From: Candidatus Anammoxibacter sp.
Lineage (GTDB): Bacteria; Planctomycetota; Brocadiia; Brocadiales; Anammoxibacteraceae
NCBI GenBank assembly: GCA_021777055.1
Contig: JAIQZO010000110.1
Span: 1 to 55,990 of the forward strand
Reading direction: 5' to 3'
DNA: 55,990 bases
This document shows, in pieces, positions 42,809-52,127 of the stretch. A program made the translations under genes and the position numbers. Every line of letters starts with the position of its first letter. The stretch's first letter is position 1. The notes under the pieces were generated by a model, which saw only the letters and a program-made list of their open reading frames with translations, was not told where the DNA came from and did no database searches.

Positions 42809-44431
42809 ATGATGGATATTGATGATATCTTGCGGGAAAAGAGTGTAAATGACGATGTTTTTTCCCCCAATTATACTTCCGTTTTAACCCGCCTTTTGTC
42901 TACTGATCATAGAAGCAATGCATTTGACGTCCGGGATGATATTATATGTGATTCCCATATACAGGAAACTGGCACAAAGAAGATCAAAGAGGATCTTGTT
43001 CGGTGCATATGGTACGGTGGGCATTATGATGGTAACAATCTTTATACTGAAGATGGGGTGAGGCTGGAGGTTATTAATCCTGGTGGATGGAATGTTGAAG
43101 GTGGTCCGGATTTTCACCATTGTGAAATCCTGTTTGCTGATGGTGGCTTAAAAAAAGGCGATGTTGAGGTTCATGTGTATGGGGCAGACTGGAAACGGCA
43201 CGGGCATCACCTGCAGAAAAGTTATAATAATGTGTGCCTCCATGTCTCAATGTGGAATGACAAAGGGGACGAATTTGTATATAACGAAAACGGCCAACCG
43301 GTTCACCAACTTATATTAAACAAATATCTTAATGCAGATATTGATGAGCTCTTTGAGACGATTAATATAAATGATTATCCCAAGAGTGTAAAAACTAATG
43401 AGACTCCATGCAGAAAGGGTTTTTCTGGCAAAGGTATAAATAGGGACAGAATTGGGGCATTTCTTGACCTTGCCGGGGATGAGAGGATAACGTTTAAGGC
43501 TGCGGAGTTAGAGAAATCAGTAGATAAAAGTACGTTTGAGCAGACACTCTATGAATCGATCATGGAGGCCCTTGGGTATAAGAACAACAGAAACCAGTTC
43601 TTAAAGCTGTCTACTATACTTAAATATGAAGATATTAAAGCAGTTATTCCTCTTGATATAGAGAGAGATGAGATGGTTTTGTATGCTCAGGCTGCGCTTT
43701 TGGGTATGGCGGGTTTACTTCCATACCAGTTGGATGAAAGACTGAAAAAGAGACCTGATGGTGAAACAGATAAATATGTTAAAAGGATTGAATCTATATG
43801 GCTGTCGGAGATTGAGCCTGCTTTAAGGGATTTCCCTATGGATGGGAACTTATGGCAGTTTTCCAAGACAAGGCCTGCAAACTTTCCTGTTAGAAGGCTG
43901 GCGGCCATGGGGCATTTGATCGTGGTTACTATTAAGAACGATGGTATGATTAAATATTTTCTGTCTGTCTTTGAGAGGGCAGAAAGTGTAGAAGACGAGA
44001 AAAAGAGGTTTTGTGAAATAAGTAAAGGGTTAGAATCCCTGTTTCTGCAGATTACTGACGATTATTGGTCATATTATTACAGCTTTAATGGGAAAAGATT
44101 GGCTAGACCGGAAAGGTTAATCGGTAAGGATAGGACCCTTGCCATATTAATAAATGTCTTAATACCGATATTTCTAATATATGCCAGAAGAAATGTTGAT
44201 GTTGAGTTTGAAAAGATGCTACACCTGCTGTTTAGGAGATATCCGCGTCAAGCATCAAACAATGTTACAAGGTTTATGATTGACATGATCTTTGGAAATG
44301 AAAAAGAGGCAAATAAGATAATTAATAATGTGCGAAGGCAGATGGGGTTACATCAGATTTTTAGAGATTTCTGTGATAGTGATAATTTTCTTTGTAACAA
44401 GTGTCCGCTATATTTGATGTTTAATAACTAG
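42809..44431 (+). CDS. DUF2851 family protein
   Basis: 540 residues from ATG 42809 (an in-frame TTG lies 12 bases upstream). The diagnostic DUF2851 block is present: NVEGGPDFHHCEILF, GDVEVHVYGADWKRHGHH and YNNVCLHVSMW, near residues 95-150. The fold there resembles a nuclease-like or restriction-type beta-alpha core, but activity is unproven in the family. The C-terminus has a four-cysteine cluster (FCDSDNFLCNKCPLY). Cytoplasmic, no membrane segments. Planctomycetes and Bacteroidetes commonly have one copy. It precedes the ABC permease by about 90 bases. Confidence 0.85.
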   Translation: MMDIDDILREKSVNDDVFSPNYTSVLTRLLSTDHRSNAFDVRDDIICDSHIQETGTKKIKEDLVRCIWYGGHYDGNNLYTEDGVRLEVINPGGWNVEGGPDFHHCEILFADGGLKKGDVEVHVYGADWKRHGHHLQKSYNNVCLHVSMWNDKGDEFVYNENGQPVHQLILNKYLNADIDELFETININDYPKSVKTNETPCRKGFSGKGINRDRIGAFLDLAGDERITFKAAELEKSVDKSTFEQTLYESIMEALGYKNNRNQFLKLSTILKYEDIKAVIPLDIERDEMVLYAQAALLGMAGLLPYQLDERLKKRPDGETDKYVKRIESIWLSEIEPALRDFPMDGNLWQFSKTRPANFPVRRLAAMGHLIVVTIKNDGMIKYFLSVFERAESVEDEKKRFCEISKGLESLFLQITDDYWSYYYSFNGKRLARPERLIGKDRTLAILINVLIPIFLIYARRNVDVEFEKMLHLLFRRYPRQASNNVTRFMIDMIFGNEKEANKIINNVRRQMGLHQIFRDFCDSDNFLCNKCPLYLMFNN

Positions 44432-44524
44432 AATTAAATGTTCTATCTCGCAGACTCGCAGAAAATATTTTTAACTCCGGCCAAGGATAAATGGGCGCAG
44501 AACATACTCAAAGGTTTTTAAATA

Positions 44525-45922
44525 GTGAACGTATCTTTCTTTAATCAGATAAAAGCAATTGCCTGGTTGACATTAAAGGAGAATTTACGGAGCCGTGTGT
44601 TCCTGGTTCTGTTGGGAACAGGGGTTGCGGTAACCAGTATTTCCATATTTTTCCCAGTAATTGGTGGAATAAAAGAGAAGCTTCTGTTGGTGGAGTCTAT
44701 ATGCCTTAAATCCATTACATTTTTCGGGATGATTATTGCTGCTGTTCTTGCTGCGACTTCTATCCCTAAGGATATAGAGGATAAGTCAATTTTCTCAATT
44801 GTTACTAAACCGGTTAGCCCTATAGGCTTGATACTTGGTAAAATACTGGGTGTTATCTATGTAGTTGGTATAACAACTCTATTTCTAGGTGCATTTAGTG
44901 TGTTACTTATCAGGTATGCAATACCTGTAAACTTAGTAGAAGAAGCTGTATCAAGAGAGACGGCGAGCAATAGTTTCCAGCATAAGAATATAAAGCTTAA
45001 TACGGAAATCGCAAACGCCGGGTATCTTACTGCCAGGAAACAGGTACTATCGGTGACGCAAACGGTTAAAGGGGAGCACCGTAAATCTTATGAAGGTACA
45101 ATTTGGGTTGATGGAGGGAAAGGCACATCTATCTGGACAATGTCCGGATTAAAGTCAGTGGATTTAGGCGAGTATATTGAGATGGAGTTAGAACCGGTCC
45201 TTGAAGGTGGCGAGTTCTTTGTTCCCTTAAAACTAAGTGCAATAAATCAAGAAACGGATGAAAGAGAAGCCCTGGTTGTTAACGCTAAACCAGGAGAGAA
45301 ATTTTCTATCTTTATTGACAGCCGTATGGCTATGGGCAGTAACAATTTTGTCGTGGAGATATCAGCGGAAGACCCGGAGCACTATTTTGGCTTAAATCAG
45401 GAAAAAGTAAAGGTCTTCTATAATTCCGGAAGTTTTGAATATAATTTTCTGAAGGCTGTTATGATTATCTTCTTTCAGATAATGTTAATAATATTTATTG
45501 GGGTGGCAGGGTCAACATTTTTAAAGACGCCGGCAGTTAGTATCTTCTTTGTCCTGTTTTTTTTCTTATGCGGATACTCAGTTGAATATTTAAAGGATTT
45601 TTCAGTTGTGATCGCTTCAGAAGGTTCGCATGATCATCATGGTCATAACCATGGACATGACCATGATGACGATCACGAATCTGAATCCGAGGAAAAAGGA
45701 GCAGGTGTAGTAACTAAGGTTGCAAATAACATGATAAAGTATCTCTTTGGGGCATTGACCTATGTTATACCAAATTTTAACAAGTTTAATTCGGAGATCT
45801 ATATATTAAACAGGGTTGATATTCCTTTGAGAAATCTGTTTTTTTTGTTTGGTTATGCATCTGTCTATTTTTCTGCGTGTATAGTGGGCTCAATGGTCAT
45901 TGTTAGAAAGCAGGAAATTTAA
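44525..45922 (+). CDS. ABC-2 type transporter permease with His/Asp-rich loop
   Basis: 465 residues from GTG 44525. The N-terminus QIKAIAWLTLKENLRSRVFL and the helix pair ending ..DKSIFSIVTKPVSPIGLILG are typical of ABC-2 permeases such as NosY-like proteins. A large extracytoplasmic domain (about 140-305) is followed by further helices. Between helices lies an unusual segment HDHHGHNHGHDHDDDHE (about 368-385), a likely divalent-metal-binding loop. The ATPase at 38676 is the plausible partner. The membrane-anchored TPR gene starts 92 bases downstream; such permease/TPR neighbours are often seen in planctomycetes (family recollection). Confidence 0.82.
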   Translation: MNVSFFNQIKAIAWLTLKENLRSRVFLVLLGTGVAVTSISIFFPVIGGIKEKLLLVESICLKSITFFGMIIAAVLAATSIPKDIEDKSIFSIVTKPVSPIGLILGKILGVIYVVGITTLFLGAFSVLLIRYAIPVNLVEEAVSRETASNSFQHKNIKLNTEIANAGYLTARKQVLSVTQTVKGEHRKSYEGTIWVDGGKGTSIWTMSGLKSVDLGEYIEMELEPVLEGGEFFVPLKLSAINQETDEREALVVNAKPGEKFSIFIDSRMAMGSNNFVVEISAEDPEHYFGLNQEKVKVFYNSGSFEYNFLKAVMIIFFQIMLIIFIGVAGSTFLKTPAVSIFFVLFFFLCGYSVEYLKDFSVVIASEGSHDHHGHNHGHDHDDDHESESEEKGAGVVTKVANNMIKYLFGALTYVIPNFNKFNSEIYILNRVDIPLRNLFFLFGYASVYFSACIVGSMVIVRKQEI

Positions 45923-46013
45923 GGAAATTTTAAATTTTAAATTATGAATTATAGATGTTGTACACTTCAGTTACATTTAAAATTTAAAATTCATAATTTA
46001 GAATTTCCATTAT

Positions 46014-46832
46014 ATGTTCAATAAATCTAAATATATTTATATTGTAATTATTGTTGCTCTTTTGGGGGCCGTGTTTCTTTTTAAAACAAGAATTGAATCC
46101 ATAAGGGGGAAGCATGGGTTGGACAGACCGTTGTATACTCCGTCGGAAAGCTTGCCAATCCTATTGTTAGGGGGATTCAGGTCCATAGCGATTGATTTCC
46201 TATGGATAAGGGGGATAGCAAAACATCAGGAAAAGAAATATTATGAATCAATGGCAATTAACAATCTGATCGCAAAGCTACAGCCGGATTTTCCCAAAGT
46301 GTGGACATTCCAGGCGTGGAATATGGCCTATAATATTGCCCATGAATGGAAGGCCTTTGATAGCAAATGGAAGTGGATTAAAGCGGGGTTAGAATATGCA
46401 AAGACTGGTGCAGAGAAGAACCCAACAAGTGCTGATATTGCTTTTGAACTCGGATACATGTATCTTCACCTGTTTAACGGTAAATACTTTAAGCATGCCG
46501 ATTATTGCAAAGGGAAGCTTAAAGAGGAGTTTAATGAAGACAATTTTGATCAGGCGGTATATTGGTTAAAAATTGCAAACAAGTTTGAGTCTAAAACTTT
46601 TAACAAATCTGTGATGCAAAGAATGGTGTGCCATGCTTTGTGGCGGGCTGGATTGCACGCGGAAAAGGATAGGAGGTTAGAGGATGCATTAGAATATATG
46701 AACAGGTCAATTAATGAGTGGAACGTTTATATTGAGAGTTACCCGGATGATCCTCTGGGCAAAGCAGATAAATTTATCCCATTAATTAATCAGAAACGAG
46801 GTGCAATCGAAAAACAGTTAGAAAACTATTAA
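46014..46832 (+). CDS. Membrane-anchored TPR-like protein
   Basis: 272 residues. One N-terminal membrane helix (about 7-24, IYIVIIVALLGAVFLF) exports or anchors the remainder. The helical body has FRSIAIDFLWIRGIAKHQEK, LQPDFPKVWTFQAWNMAYNI and ADIAFELGYMYLHLFNGK, a TPR-like pattern conserved in planctomycete proteins lying next to ABC-2 permeases. No catalytic motif is seen. It probably assists the neighbouring exporter. AT-rich inverted spacer sequence (45925-46010) separates it from the permease. Confidence 0.65.
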   Translation: MFNKSKYIYIVIIVALLGAVFLFKTRIESIRGKHGLDRPLYTPSESLPILLLGGFRSIAIDFLWIRGIAKHQEKKYYESMAINNLIAKLQPDFPKVWTFQAWNMAYNIAHEWKAFDSKWKWIKAGLEYAKTGAEKNPTSADIAFELGYMYLHLFNGKYFKHADYCKGKLKEEFNEDNFDQAVYWLKIANKFESKTFNKSVMQRMVCHALWRAGLHAEKDRRLEDALEYMNRSINEWNVYIESYPDDPLGKADKFIPLINQKRGAIEKQLENY

Positions 46833-46870
46833 TCTATTTTATAAAGTACAAGAGGAGATAGTATTTTATT

Positions 46871-49345
46871 ATGTTTAACTTTTTGGAAACAAAACGTAAT
46901 GCCGTTAAGTCCAAACCGACTTTTTGGCTTTTATTACTATTTATAGCAAGCTTCGTTGTAATATGCGGAGTAAGTGACACAAACTCACAAGCATTTGCGG
47001 CATCAGAGGCTCATGCAGATGAAAATGTTTGGGGACTTGCCGATGATCATACTGCTGCCGCTGGAGCGAACGCAGAAGCAAAAGCAAGTGAAGGTGATGG
47101 AAAAGATTGGGGATTGAATAGTGAGGAAGCAGGTGCGAAGGTACAGGGAAGTATCCATGATGATGGCAAAAATATACCGTTACTCTGGTGGATGGCTCCC
47201 CTTGGTGCACTTTTAGCCCTTATTACCGCATTCTATATTAGTAAGAAGGTAATGGCTGCTCCACCTGGCGATGCTAAGATGGTGGAGATTTCTGACCATG
47301 TTAAGGCTGGAGCATATGCGTACTTGAAACAGCAATATAAATTGGTATTTATATTCTTTCTTTTAGTACATGTTGCCCTTCTAGCCGTAGCATTTATCTT
47401 TCAGGCACAATCAAAGATAGTACCATTTGCGTTCCTTAGTAGCGGATTCTTTTCCGGACTTTCCGGATTCTTCGGGATGAAGATGGCTACTAGCGCAAGT
47501 GCCAGGACAGCTGAGGCAGCAAAAACCTCATTAAACAAAGGACTGCAGATAGCGTTTAGAAGTGGTGCTGTAATGGGGCTTGTGGTTGTTGGTTTGGCGC
47601 TTCTTGATATCTCTGTCTGGTTCATTTTTTTAAGGAAATACACAGAAATATCTTTGCATGAGATGGCAATAATAATGCCATGTTTTGCAATGGGTGCCAG
47701 TTCGCAGGCTCTGTTTGCCAGGGTTGGTGGAGGAATCTTTACAAAGGCCGCAGATGTTGGAGCTGACCTTGTGGGTAAAGTGGAAGCTGGAATACCAGAA
47801 GATGATCCTCGAAATCCTGCTACTATTGCTGATAACGTTGGTGATAATGTTGGTGACGTTGCTGGAATGGGTGCGGACCTTTATGAATCATATTACGCTT
47901 CCATACTTGCAAGTGCCGCCCTTGGTGTTGCTGCAGGTCTGGGTGTTAACGGTATGGTTGCCCCCATGGCTATTGCCGGAATTGGTATTGTTTTGTCCAT
48001 ACTTGGTATTTTCAAGGTTAAAACAAAAGAGAACGCATCTCAGAAAGAGCTTCTTAAAGCCTTGGGCTCCGGGGTGAATTTGAGTTCTGTATTAATTATT
48101 GCAGCTTCAGGGTTTGTAGTGTGGAGATTGTTGCCAGAAAATCATGGTATATGGTTTTCTATTATTACCGGTTTAATTGTGGGTATTATTATAGGTAAAG
48201 GTACGGAGTACTTTACATCTGCGGACCATAAACCGACGCAGGGTATTGCCGAACATGCGAAGACTGGTGCTGCCACTGTGATAATTGATGGTATTGCTAC
48301 TGGTATGTTATCTACTGTTATTCCTGTGATAACAATCGTCGTTGGAATTATACTGAGTTTCAAATTCGCCGGCGGGTTTAATGATGTTTCCATGGGACTT
48401 TATGGGGTAGCTATTGCTGCGGTTGGTATGCTTTCTACCCTTGGTATTACGCTTGCAACAGATGCTTACGGTCCTATTGCTGACAATGCGGGCGGTAATG
48501 CTGAAATGAGCGGACTGGACCCAATTGTTCGTGAAAGAACAGATGCTTTGGATTCTCTTGGTAATACTACTGCTGCAACTGGAAAAGGATTTGCAATCGG
48601 ATCTGCGGCTCTTACAGCATTGGCGCTGTTAGCAGCATATATTGAAGAAGTCAAGGTCGGTTTGCAGAGGGCAGGAGTTGAGACCATTGAAGTTGCTGGA
48701 AGAACAGTAGATCTTGCCACAGCGCAAATCACCGATTTTATGTACTTTTTCAACATAACATTGTCAAATCCAAAGGTTTTAGCCGGTATGTTTATGGGTT
48801 CAATGGTTGCATTTCTTTTCTGTGGCTTGACTATGAAGGCCGTGGGAAGGGCAGCTGGAAAGATGGTTGATGAAGTTAGAAGACAGTTCAGAGAGATTGC
48901 CGGACTGATGGAAGGCAAGGCGGATCCTGATTATAAGTCATGCGTAGCTATAAGTACAAAGAGTGCTCAGAGAGAGATGCTGTTGCCAGCGTTTGTGGCA
49001 ATCTCAGTGCCTATAGTCATTGGTCTTGTATTTGGTGTGGCTGGTGTTGTGGGATTACTGGCCGGTGGTTTGTCAACCGGATTTTTGCTTGCTGTATTTA
49101 TGGCAAATGCCGGTGGTGCGTGGGATAACGCAAAGAAGTATGTTGAAACCGGAAAACATGGCGGTAAAGGTTCAGATGCACATAAGGCTGCCGTTGTTGG
49201 TGACACTGTAGGAGATCCGTTTAAGGATACTTCAGGTCCGTCTTTGAACATATTGATTAAGTTGATGTCAATTGTATCATTAGTTTTTGCCGGTTTTATT
49301 GTGAAATTTTCACCACAGATAGCAGCACTTTTGCATCTGCAGTAA
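46871..49345 (+). CDS. hppA: K+-dependent membrane-bound ion-translocating pyrophosphatase
   Basis: 824 residues. It hydrolyses PPi and pumps H+ and/or Na+ across a membrane. Core motifs: DDPRNPATIADNVGDNVGDV (near 312-330), GGNAEM, LDSLGNTTAATGKGF (near 563) and GDTVGDPFKDTSGP (near 776). The Ala and Gly in TAATGKG are the residues of the K+-dependent class; K+-independent enzymes have Lys and Thr there. H+ or Na+ specificity cannot be told. An N-terminal extension of about 115 residues has a signal-peptide-like helix and an Ala/Glu-rich segment before the first core helix; most family members lack it. AGGAG precedes ATG 46871. Confidence 0.95.
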   Translation: MFNFLETKRNAVKSKPTFWLLLLFIASFVVICGVSDTNSQAFAASEAHADENVWGLADDHTAAAGANAEAKASEGDGKDWGLNSEEAGAKVQGSIHDDGKNIPLLWWMAPLGALLALITAFYISKKVMAAPPGDAKMVEISDHVKAGAYAYLKQQYKLVFIFFLLVHVALLAVAFIFQAQSKIVPFAFLSSGFFSGLSGFFGMKMATSASARTAEAAKTSLNKGLQIAFRSGAVMGLVVVGLALLDISVWFIFLRKYTEISLHEMAIIMPCFAMGASSQALFARVGGGIFTKAADVGADLVGKVEAGIPEDDPRNPATIADNVGDNVGDVAGMGADLYESYYASILASAALGVAAGLGVNGMVAPMAIAGIGIVLSILGIFKVKTKENASQKELLKALGSGVNLSSVLIIAASGFVVWRLLPENHGIWFSIITGLIVGIIIGKGTEYFTSADHKPTQGIAEHAKTGAATVIIDGIATGMLSTVIPVITIVVGIILSFKFAGGFNDVSMGLYGVAIAAVGMLSTLGITLATDAYGPIADNAGGNAEMSGLDPIVRERTDALDSLGNTTAATGKGFAIGSAALTALALLAAYIEEVKVGLQRAGVETIEVAGRTVDLATAQITDFMYFFNITLSNPKVLAGMFMGSMVAFLFCGLTMKAVGRAAGKMVDEVRRQFREIAGLMEGKADPDYKSCVAISTKSAQREMLLPAFVAISVPIVIGLVFGVAGVVGLLAGGLSTGFLLAVFMANAGGAWDNAKKYVETGKHGGKGSDAHKAAVVGDTVGDPFKDTSGPSLNILIKLMSIVSLVFAGFIVKFSPQIAALLHLQ

Positions 49346-49408
49346 ATAAGCTATATTGGATATAGATAATATATCTTGTGTTTTGTGTAATATTTGTGAA
49401 CATGGAAA

Positions 49409-49431
49409 GGAGTAGCCTTCATGGCTGCTCC
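49409..49431 (+). terminator. Hairpin after hppA
   Basis: GGAGTAGCC-TTCAT-GGCTGCTCC (one G-T pair) lies 63 bases past the stop, without a proper T-run. Terminator activity is uncertain. Confidence 0.45.
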
Positions 49432-49459
49432 TGACTTTGTGAATGGTTAGACCGGGAAT

Positions 49460-49553
49460 AACTTGGTGTTTCTTGCTTTTAGATTTAGGCTGAATTTGTT
49501 TAATCAGATTGAACAGAACCGGGGCTGAAGATGAGAGTAAAAAACACCAAGTT
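49460..49553. repeat. 12-bp inverted repeat enclosing ~70 bases
   Basis: AACTTGGTGTTT (49460-49471) and AAACACCAAGTT (49542-49553), ahead of the zinc-ribbon gene. It could form a long stem-loop in the leader. Confidence 0.45.
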
Positions 49554-49607
49554 GTTTTTGGTTGAGTCCTGACATTGAATAGTAACTAAATTTGGAGATA
49601 TGATACA

Positions 49608-49871
49608 ATGCTAAATGAAAATGAGGGGAATGAGAATAATTACGAACTAAGAACTTGTCCCAATAGCAGCTGTAACTTTGATTATCATGCAGAAGGGGCA
49701 CATTTTTGTATCTTATGCGGTACTCTTTTGTATCACCGTTGCGATAACTGCTTAGAGGTTAACCCGCGGTATGCAAAGTTTTGCCACAGATGCGGTACCA
49801 GCATAGAAGATGTAAGAAACTTTCCTTCTGCCCGGTTTGAGCAGGAAGAGGTTCCGGAAGAAGAGGAGTAA
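49608..49871 (+). CDS. Double zinc-ribbon protein
   Basis: 87 residues with four cysteine pairs: Cys17/22 and 34/37 (CPNSSC, CILCG), then Cys45/48 and 59/62 (CDNC, CHRCG), giving two zinc ribbons. The tail is acidic (QEEVPEEEE). Such small ribbons mediate protein or nucleic acid contacts; no specific role is indicated. GGAGATATGATACA precedes ATG 49608. Cytoplasmic and probably monocistronic. Confidence 0.8.
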   Translation: MLNENEGNENNYELRTCPNSSCNFDYHAEGAHFCILCGTLLYHRCDNCLEVNPRYAKFCHRCGTSIEDVRNFPSARFEQEEVPEEEE

Positions 49872-50215
49872 TTGCAGGGGAAATCAAGAAATTATTCCAT
49901 TTTGGTACGGGTATAAGACTTTGAATCCCTACATTTAGATTTGTACGGGTTCAAGATTTTGAACCCCGCATTTGGAACATTGCTGAAGCTGAGTTACTGA
50001 TATAGTGATTTGCCTCATTCCTATAAACCTAACGTAAATCTGAGCACAAAAAGGGTTCATTTCTTGATTTTTCCGGGAGTATACTCAACGGGTGCATAAA
50101 TGTCTTATTTATGCACCCGTTGAGTATAACCCGAATTGCCACAATGCTGGCGTTGTACTTTCTAAGTACAAGAGAACAAATTAAATAAGCAGGATCACAT
50201 TTTTTCCAAAACATT
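49872..50215. other. Gap before rsfS with palindromes
   Basis: Two direct repeats TACGGGT(T/A)..AAGA.TTTGAA.CCC (49910-49938 and 49947-49973) and a very strong hairpin at 50080-50128. No gene is seen. Confidence 0.5.
50080..50128. promoter_or_regulatory. Perfect 21-bp hairpin upstream of rsfS
   Basis: TATACTCAACGGGTGCATAA A pairs perfectly with its complement across a 7-base loop TGTCTTA. CGGG (50074-50077) and CCCG (50131-50134) can extend it. There is no T-run, so it is not an intrinsic terminator. It may be an mRNA-leader structure, an operator or a mobile palindrome. Confidence 0.65.
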
Positions 50216-50632
50216 ATGACCCAGTTAAAAGAAGCAGGAAGTACCACCTTAAGTTCAAAAGATGTTGCTATCCTTACAGCATCAATTGCCAATCAAAAAA
50301 AAGCAGAAGATATTACTATATTTAAGATAGGAGAGTTGACCTTTGTTGCCGACTATTTTGTTGTTTGCAGCGGTTCAAATGAACGTCAGATTAAGGCAAT
50401 CGCAGATGAAATAAAAAAGGAAATGAAAAAGCAGGGTGTGAACATCCTGGGTATGGAAGGTAATACGGATCTAAAATGGGTGTTAATTGATCTGGGAGAC
50501 GTGGTTATCCATATTTTTGACAAGACGACCAGATCTTTTTATGACTTTGACCTTTTATGGGGAGATGCACCTAAGTTGCCATGCGAATTTGAAGAGATTA
50601 CAGATGAAGATGATGAGATGACATTAAGCTAA
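50216..50632 (+). CDS. rsfS: Ribosomal silencing factor RsfS (Iojap family)
   Basis: 138 residues. RsfS binds ribosomal protein L14 (uL14) on the large subunit and blocks subunit joining when nutrients are scarce. The full DUF143 domain is present: IANQKKAEDITIFKIGELTF, DYFVVCSGSNERQIKAIADE and WVLIDLGDVVIHIFD, ending with YDFDLLWGDAPKL. The length is slightly above the usual 105 to 120 because of an acidic tail (EEITDEDDEMTLS). In many bacteria it neighbours nadD; here it is alone. A strong hairpin lies 88 bases upstream of ATG 50216. Confidence 0.95.
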   Translation: MTQLKEAGSTTLSSKDVAILTASIANQKKAEDITIFKIGELTFVADYFVVCSGSNERQIKAIADEIKKEMKKQGVNILGMEGNTDLKWVLIDLGDVVIHIFDKTTRSFYDFDLLWGDAPKLPCEFEEITDEDDEMTLS

Positions 50633-50731
50633 ATGGCTGTGGTCTGGTGTTGAAACTAATGAAAAAAGTTATCTTCTTATATTTATGTGTCGAGTTCGTA
50701 GACGAGTAGATATCAAGTAGGATTTAGTCAA

Positions 50732-51109
50732 ATGGCAAAAAGTACAATTACTTATTGGAATGCTCTAAATAAAATCAATAGTGGTAAGTGGGAAATCATT
50801 GAAGGTACTAACGGCCTTTTAGAACAATTAACATTGGCCATTGATGAGGAGTCTGGTGATTATACTCGTTTAAGTAGATTTAAACCTGGAGCGGATACGG
50901 AATCATTTGGTGGTTTAAGCCATGAGTACCCTGAAGAAATTATGATTATGAAGGGTAGAATTTATGATAGTGCTTTTGATAAATGGTTAGAGGTTGGTGA
51001 TTATGCAAGTCGACCTCCCGGTGAGATTCATGGTCCCTTTAAAACAGATGTGGAATGTGTAGTGTTAGAAATGTCATTTCCAAGCCAGGGAAGATCAACT
51101 AATGGGTAA
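50732..51109 (+). CDS. Cupin-domain protein (ChrR/anti-sigma cupin-like)
   Basis: 125 residues forming one cupin barrel: RLSRFKPGADTESFGGLSHE, the motif-1 region HEYPEEIMIMKGRIYD, and motif 2 in GDYASRPPGEIHGPFKTD. The metal-binding His/Glu set (H of SHEYPEE, E, H of EIHGPF) is present, so metal binding is likely. Similar stand-alone cupins resemble the C-terminal half of ChrR. The substrate or signal is unknown. AGGA lies about 10 bases before ATG 50732. Confidence 0.78.
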   Translation: MAKSTITYWNALNKINSGKWEIIEGTNGLLEQLTLAIDEESGDYTRLSRFKPGADTESFGGLSHEYPEEIMIMKGRIYDSAFDKWLEVGDYASRPPGEIHGPFKTDVECVVLEMSFPSQGRSTNG

Positions 51110-51283
51110 TTGTCACATAACCAGACAAACCGTTTGCCAGTACGGAGTGAACCTTCTTCTACAGTGTTGATTTAGAGAATATCTAATAATTGCATCAACC
51201 AGTCAAGCTGGTAATGTTTTTTTTAGCATTGTGATAATAAATACTACGTTACCAACCAAAAAGGTATAAAAAGAGGTTTTGCC

Positions 51284-51733
51284 ATGAGGTATCTTTGTAT
51301 TTGTATGTTTTTAGCGCTATCGAGTTGCAGCTTTGTAAAGACAGAAAGATCGAATACGGAATTTAATAAAAAATTGGTTATCCAATTTTATGAGTCCGCT
51401 CTTTTTCAAAGAAATACAGATGCGATAGACGAATATATAGGAGAAAAGTACATACAGCACAATCCAAATGTTGCCGATGGTAAAGAAGCGCTTCGAACTT
51501 TAATTAAAAGCATGCCTAAAAGACTGAAGAGTGACGGTCCGCCTGGAGAAATTGTGAGAGCAATTGCTGAAAACGATTTGGTTGTTTTGCATGTAAGACA
51601 ATACGGTTGGCCGGGGCCTAATGGAGGGGCTTTAGTAGATATATTTAGGGTTGAAAAAGGTAAAATAGTAGAGCATTGGGATGTTATTCAAGCAGTGCCC
51701 GATATATCTAAAAACAACAATACCATGTTTTAA
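51284..51733 (+). CDS. SnoaL-like (NTF2 fold) lipoprotein
   Basis: 149 residues. The short signal peptide ends in lipobox LSSC (Cys15), so the protein is probably a lipoprotein. The body is a SnoaL-like domain: KLVIQFYESALFQRNTDAID, EKYIQHNPNVADGKEALRTL and VDIFRVEKGKIVEHWDVIQ, close to the predicted aldol-condensation subgroup. In that subgroup the YIQHNP histidine and the C-terminal HWDV lie in the pocket. Catalysis in this copy is not demonstrated. AAGAGG precedes ATG 51284. Confidence 0.82.
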   Translation: MRYLCICMFLALSSCSFVKTERSNTEFNKKLVIQFYESALFQRNTDAIDEYIGEKYIQHNPNVADGKEALRTLIKSMPKRLKSDGPPGEIVRAIAENDLVVLHVRQYGWPGPNGGALVDIFRVEKGKIVEHWDVIQAVPDISKNNNTMF

Positions 51734-52127
51734 CTTAACTAGCTAACCCGTAAATCAATGGGATGTAAAAAGACGTGCGCATTATTTGAACGTTATTATC
51801 ACAAAGAAATTACTATAGCCAATTAGAGGCAGACCTACCCAGGCTGTCCGAGAATAGATATTTATACCTATCTTCAAGTCATAAGCCATATCGCCCCTTT
51901 TTTTCATGTTGCATCTTGACTAGGAAACTAGAAATGTAACTATTATCCAGCATCAAGTATCAAGCATCTAGCATCAAGTATCAAGCATCTAGTATTCTGG
52001 TTGCGGCTTTGCCGCTTTATGTAATTAGCAACCCAAAACTTGGTAAACGGCTTTTATTATAATATACTTAGTGCCTGAACTTTTTGTGTAAAAATTTATG
52101 AATATATTTAAATGAGTGGACTGAACT
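51734..52127. other. Gap with tandem and dispersed repeats
   Basis: It contains a 21-bp tandem repeat (51951-51992) and TCTGGTTGCGGCTTTGCCGC (about 51995-52016), the inverted copy of the sequence near 17925. No gene is seen. Confidence 0.5.
51951..51992 (+). repeat. 21-bp tandem repeat, two perfect units
   Basis: CATCAAGTATCAAGCATCTA G twice, directly next to the GCGGCTTTGCCGC palindrome. At 17948 a different simple repeat (AGGAGTC) occupies the same relative place beside that palindrome. Confidence 0.8.

Noticed and set aside
48466..48918. 150-codon minus-strand frame inside hppA
   Set aside because: It is a shadow frame of a strongly conserved gene.
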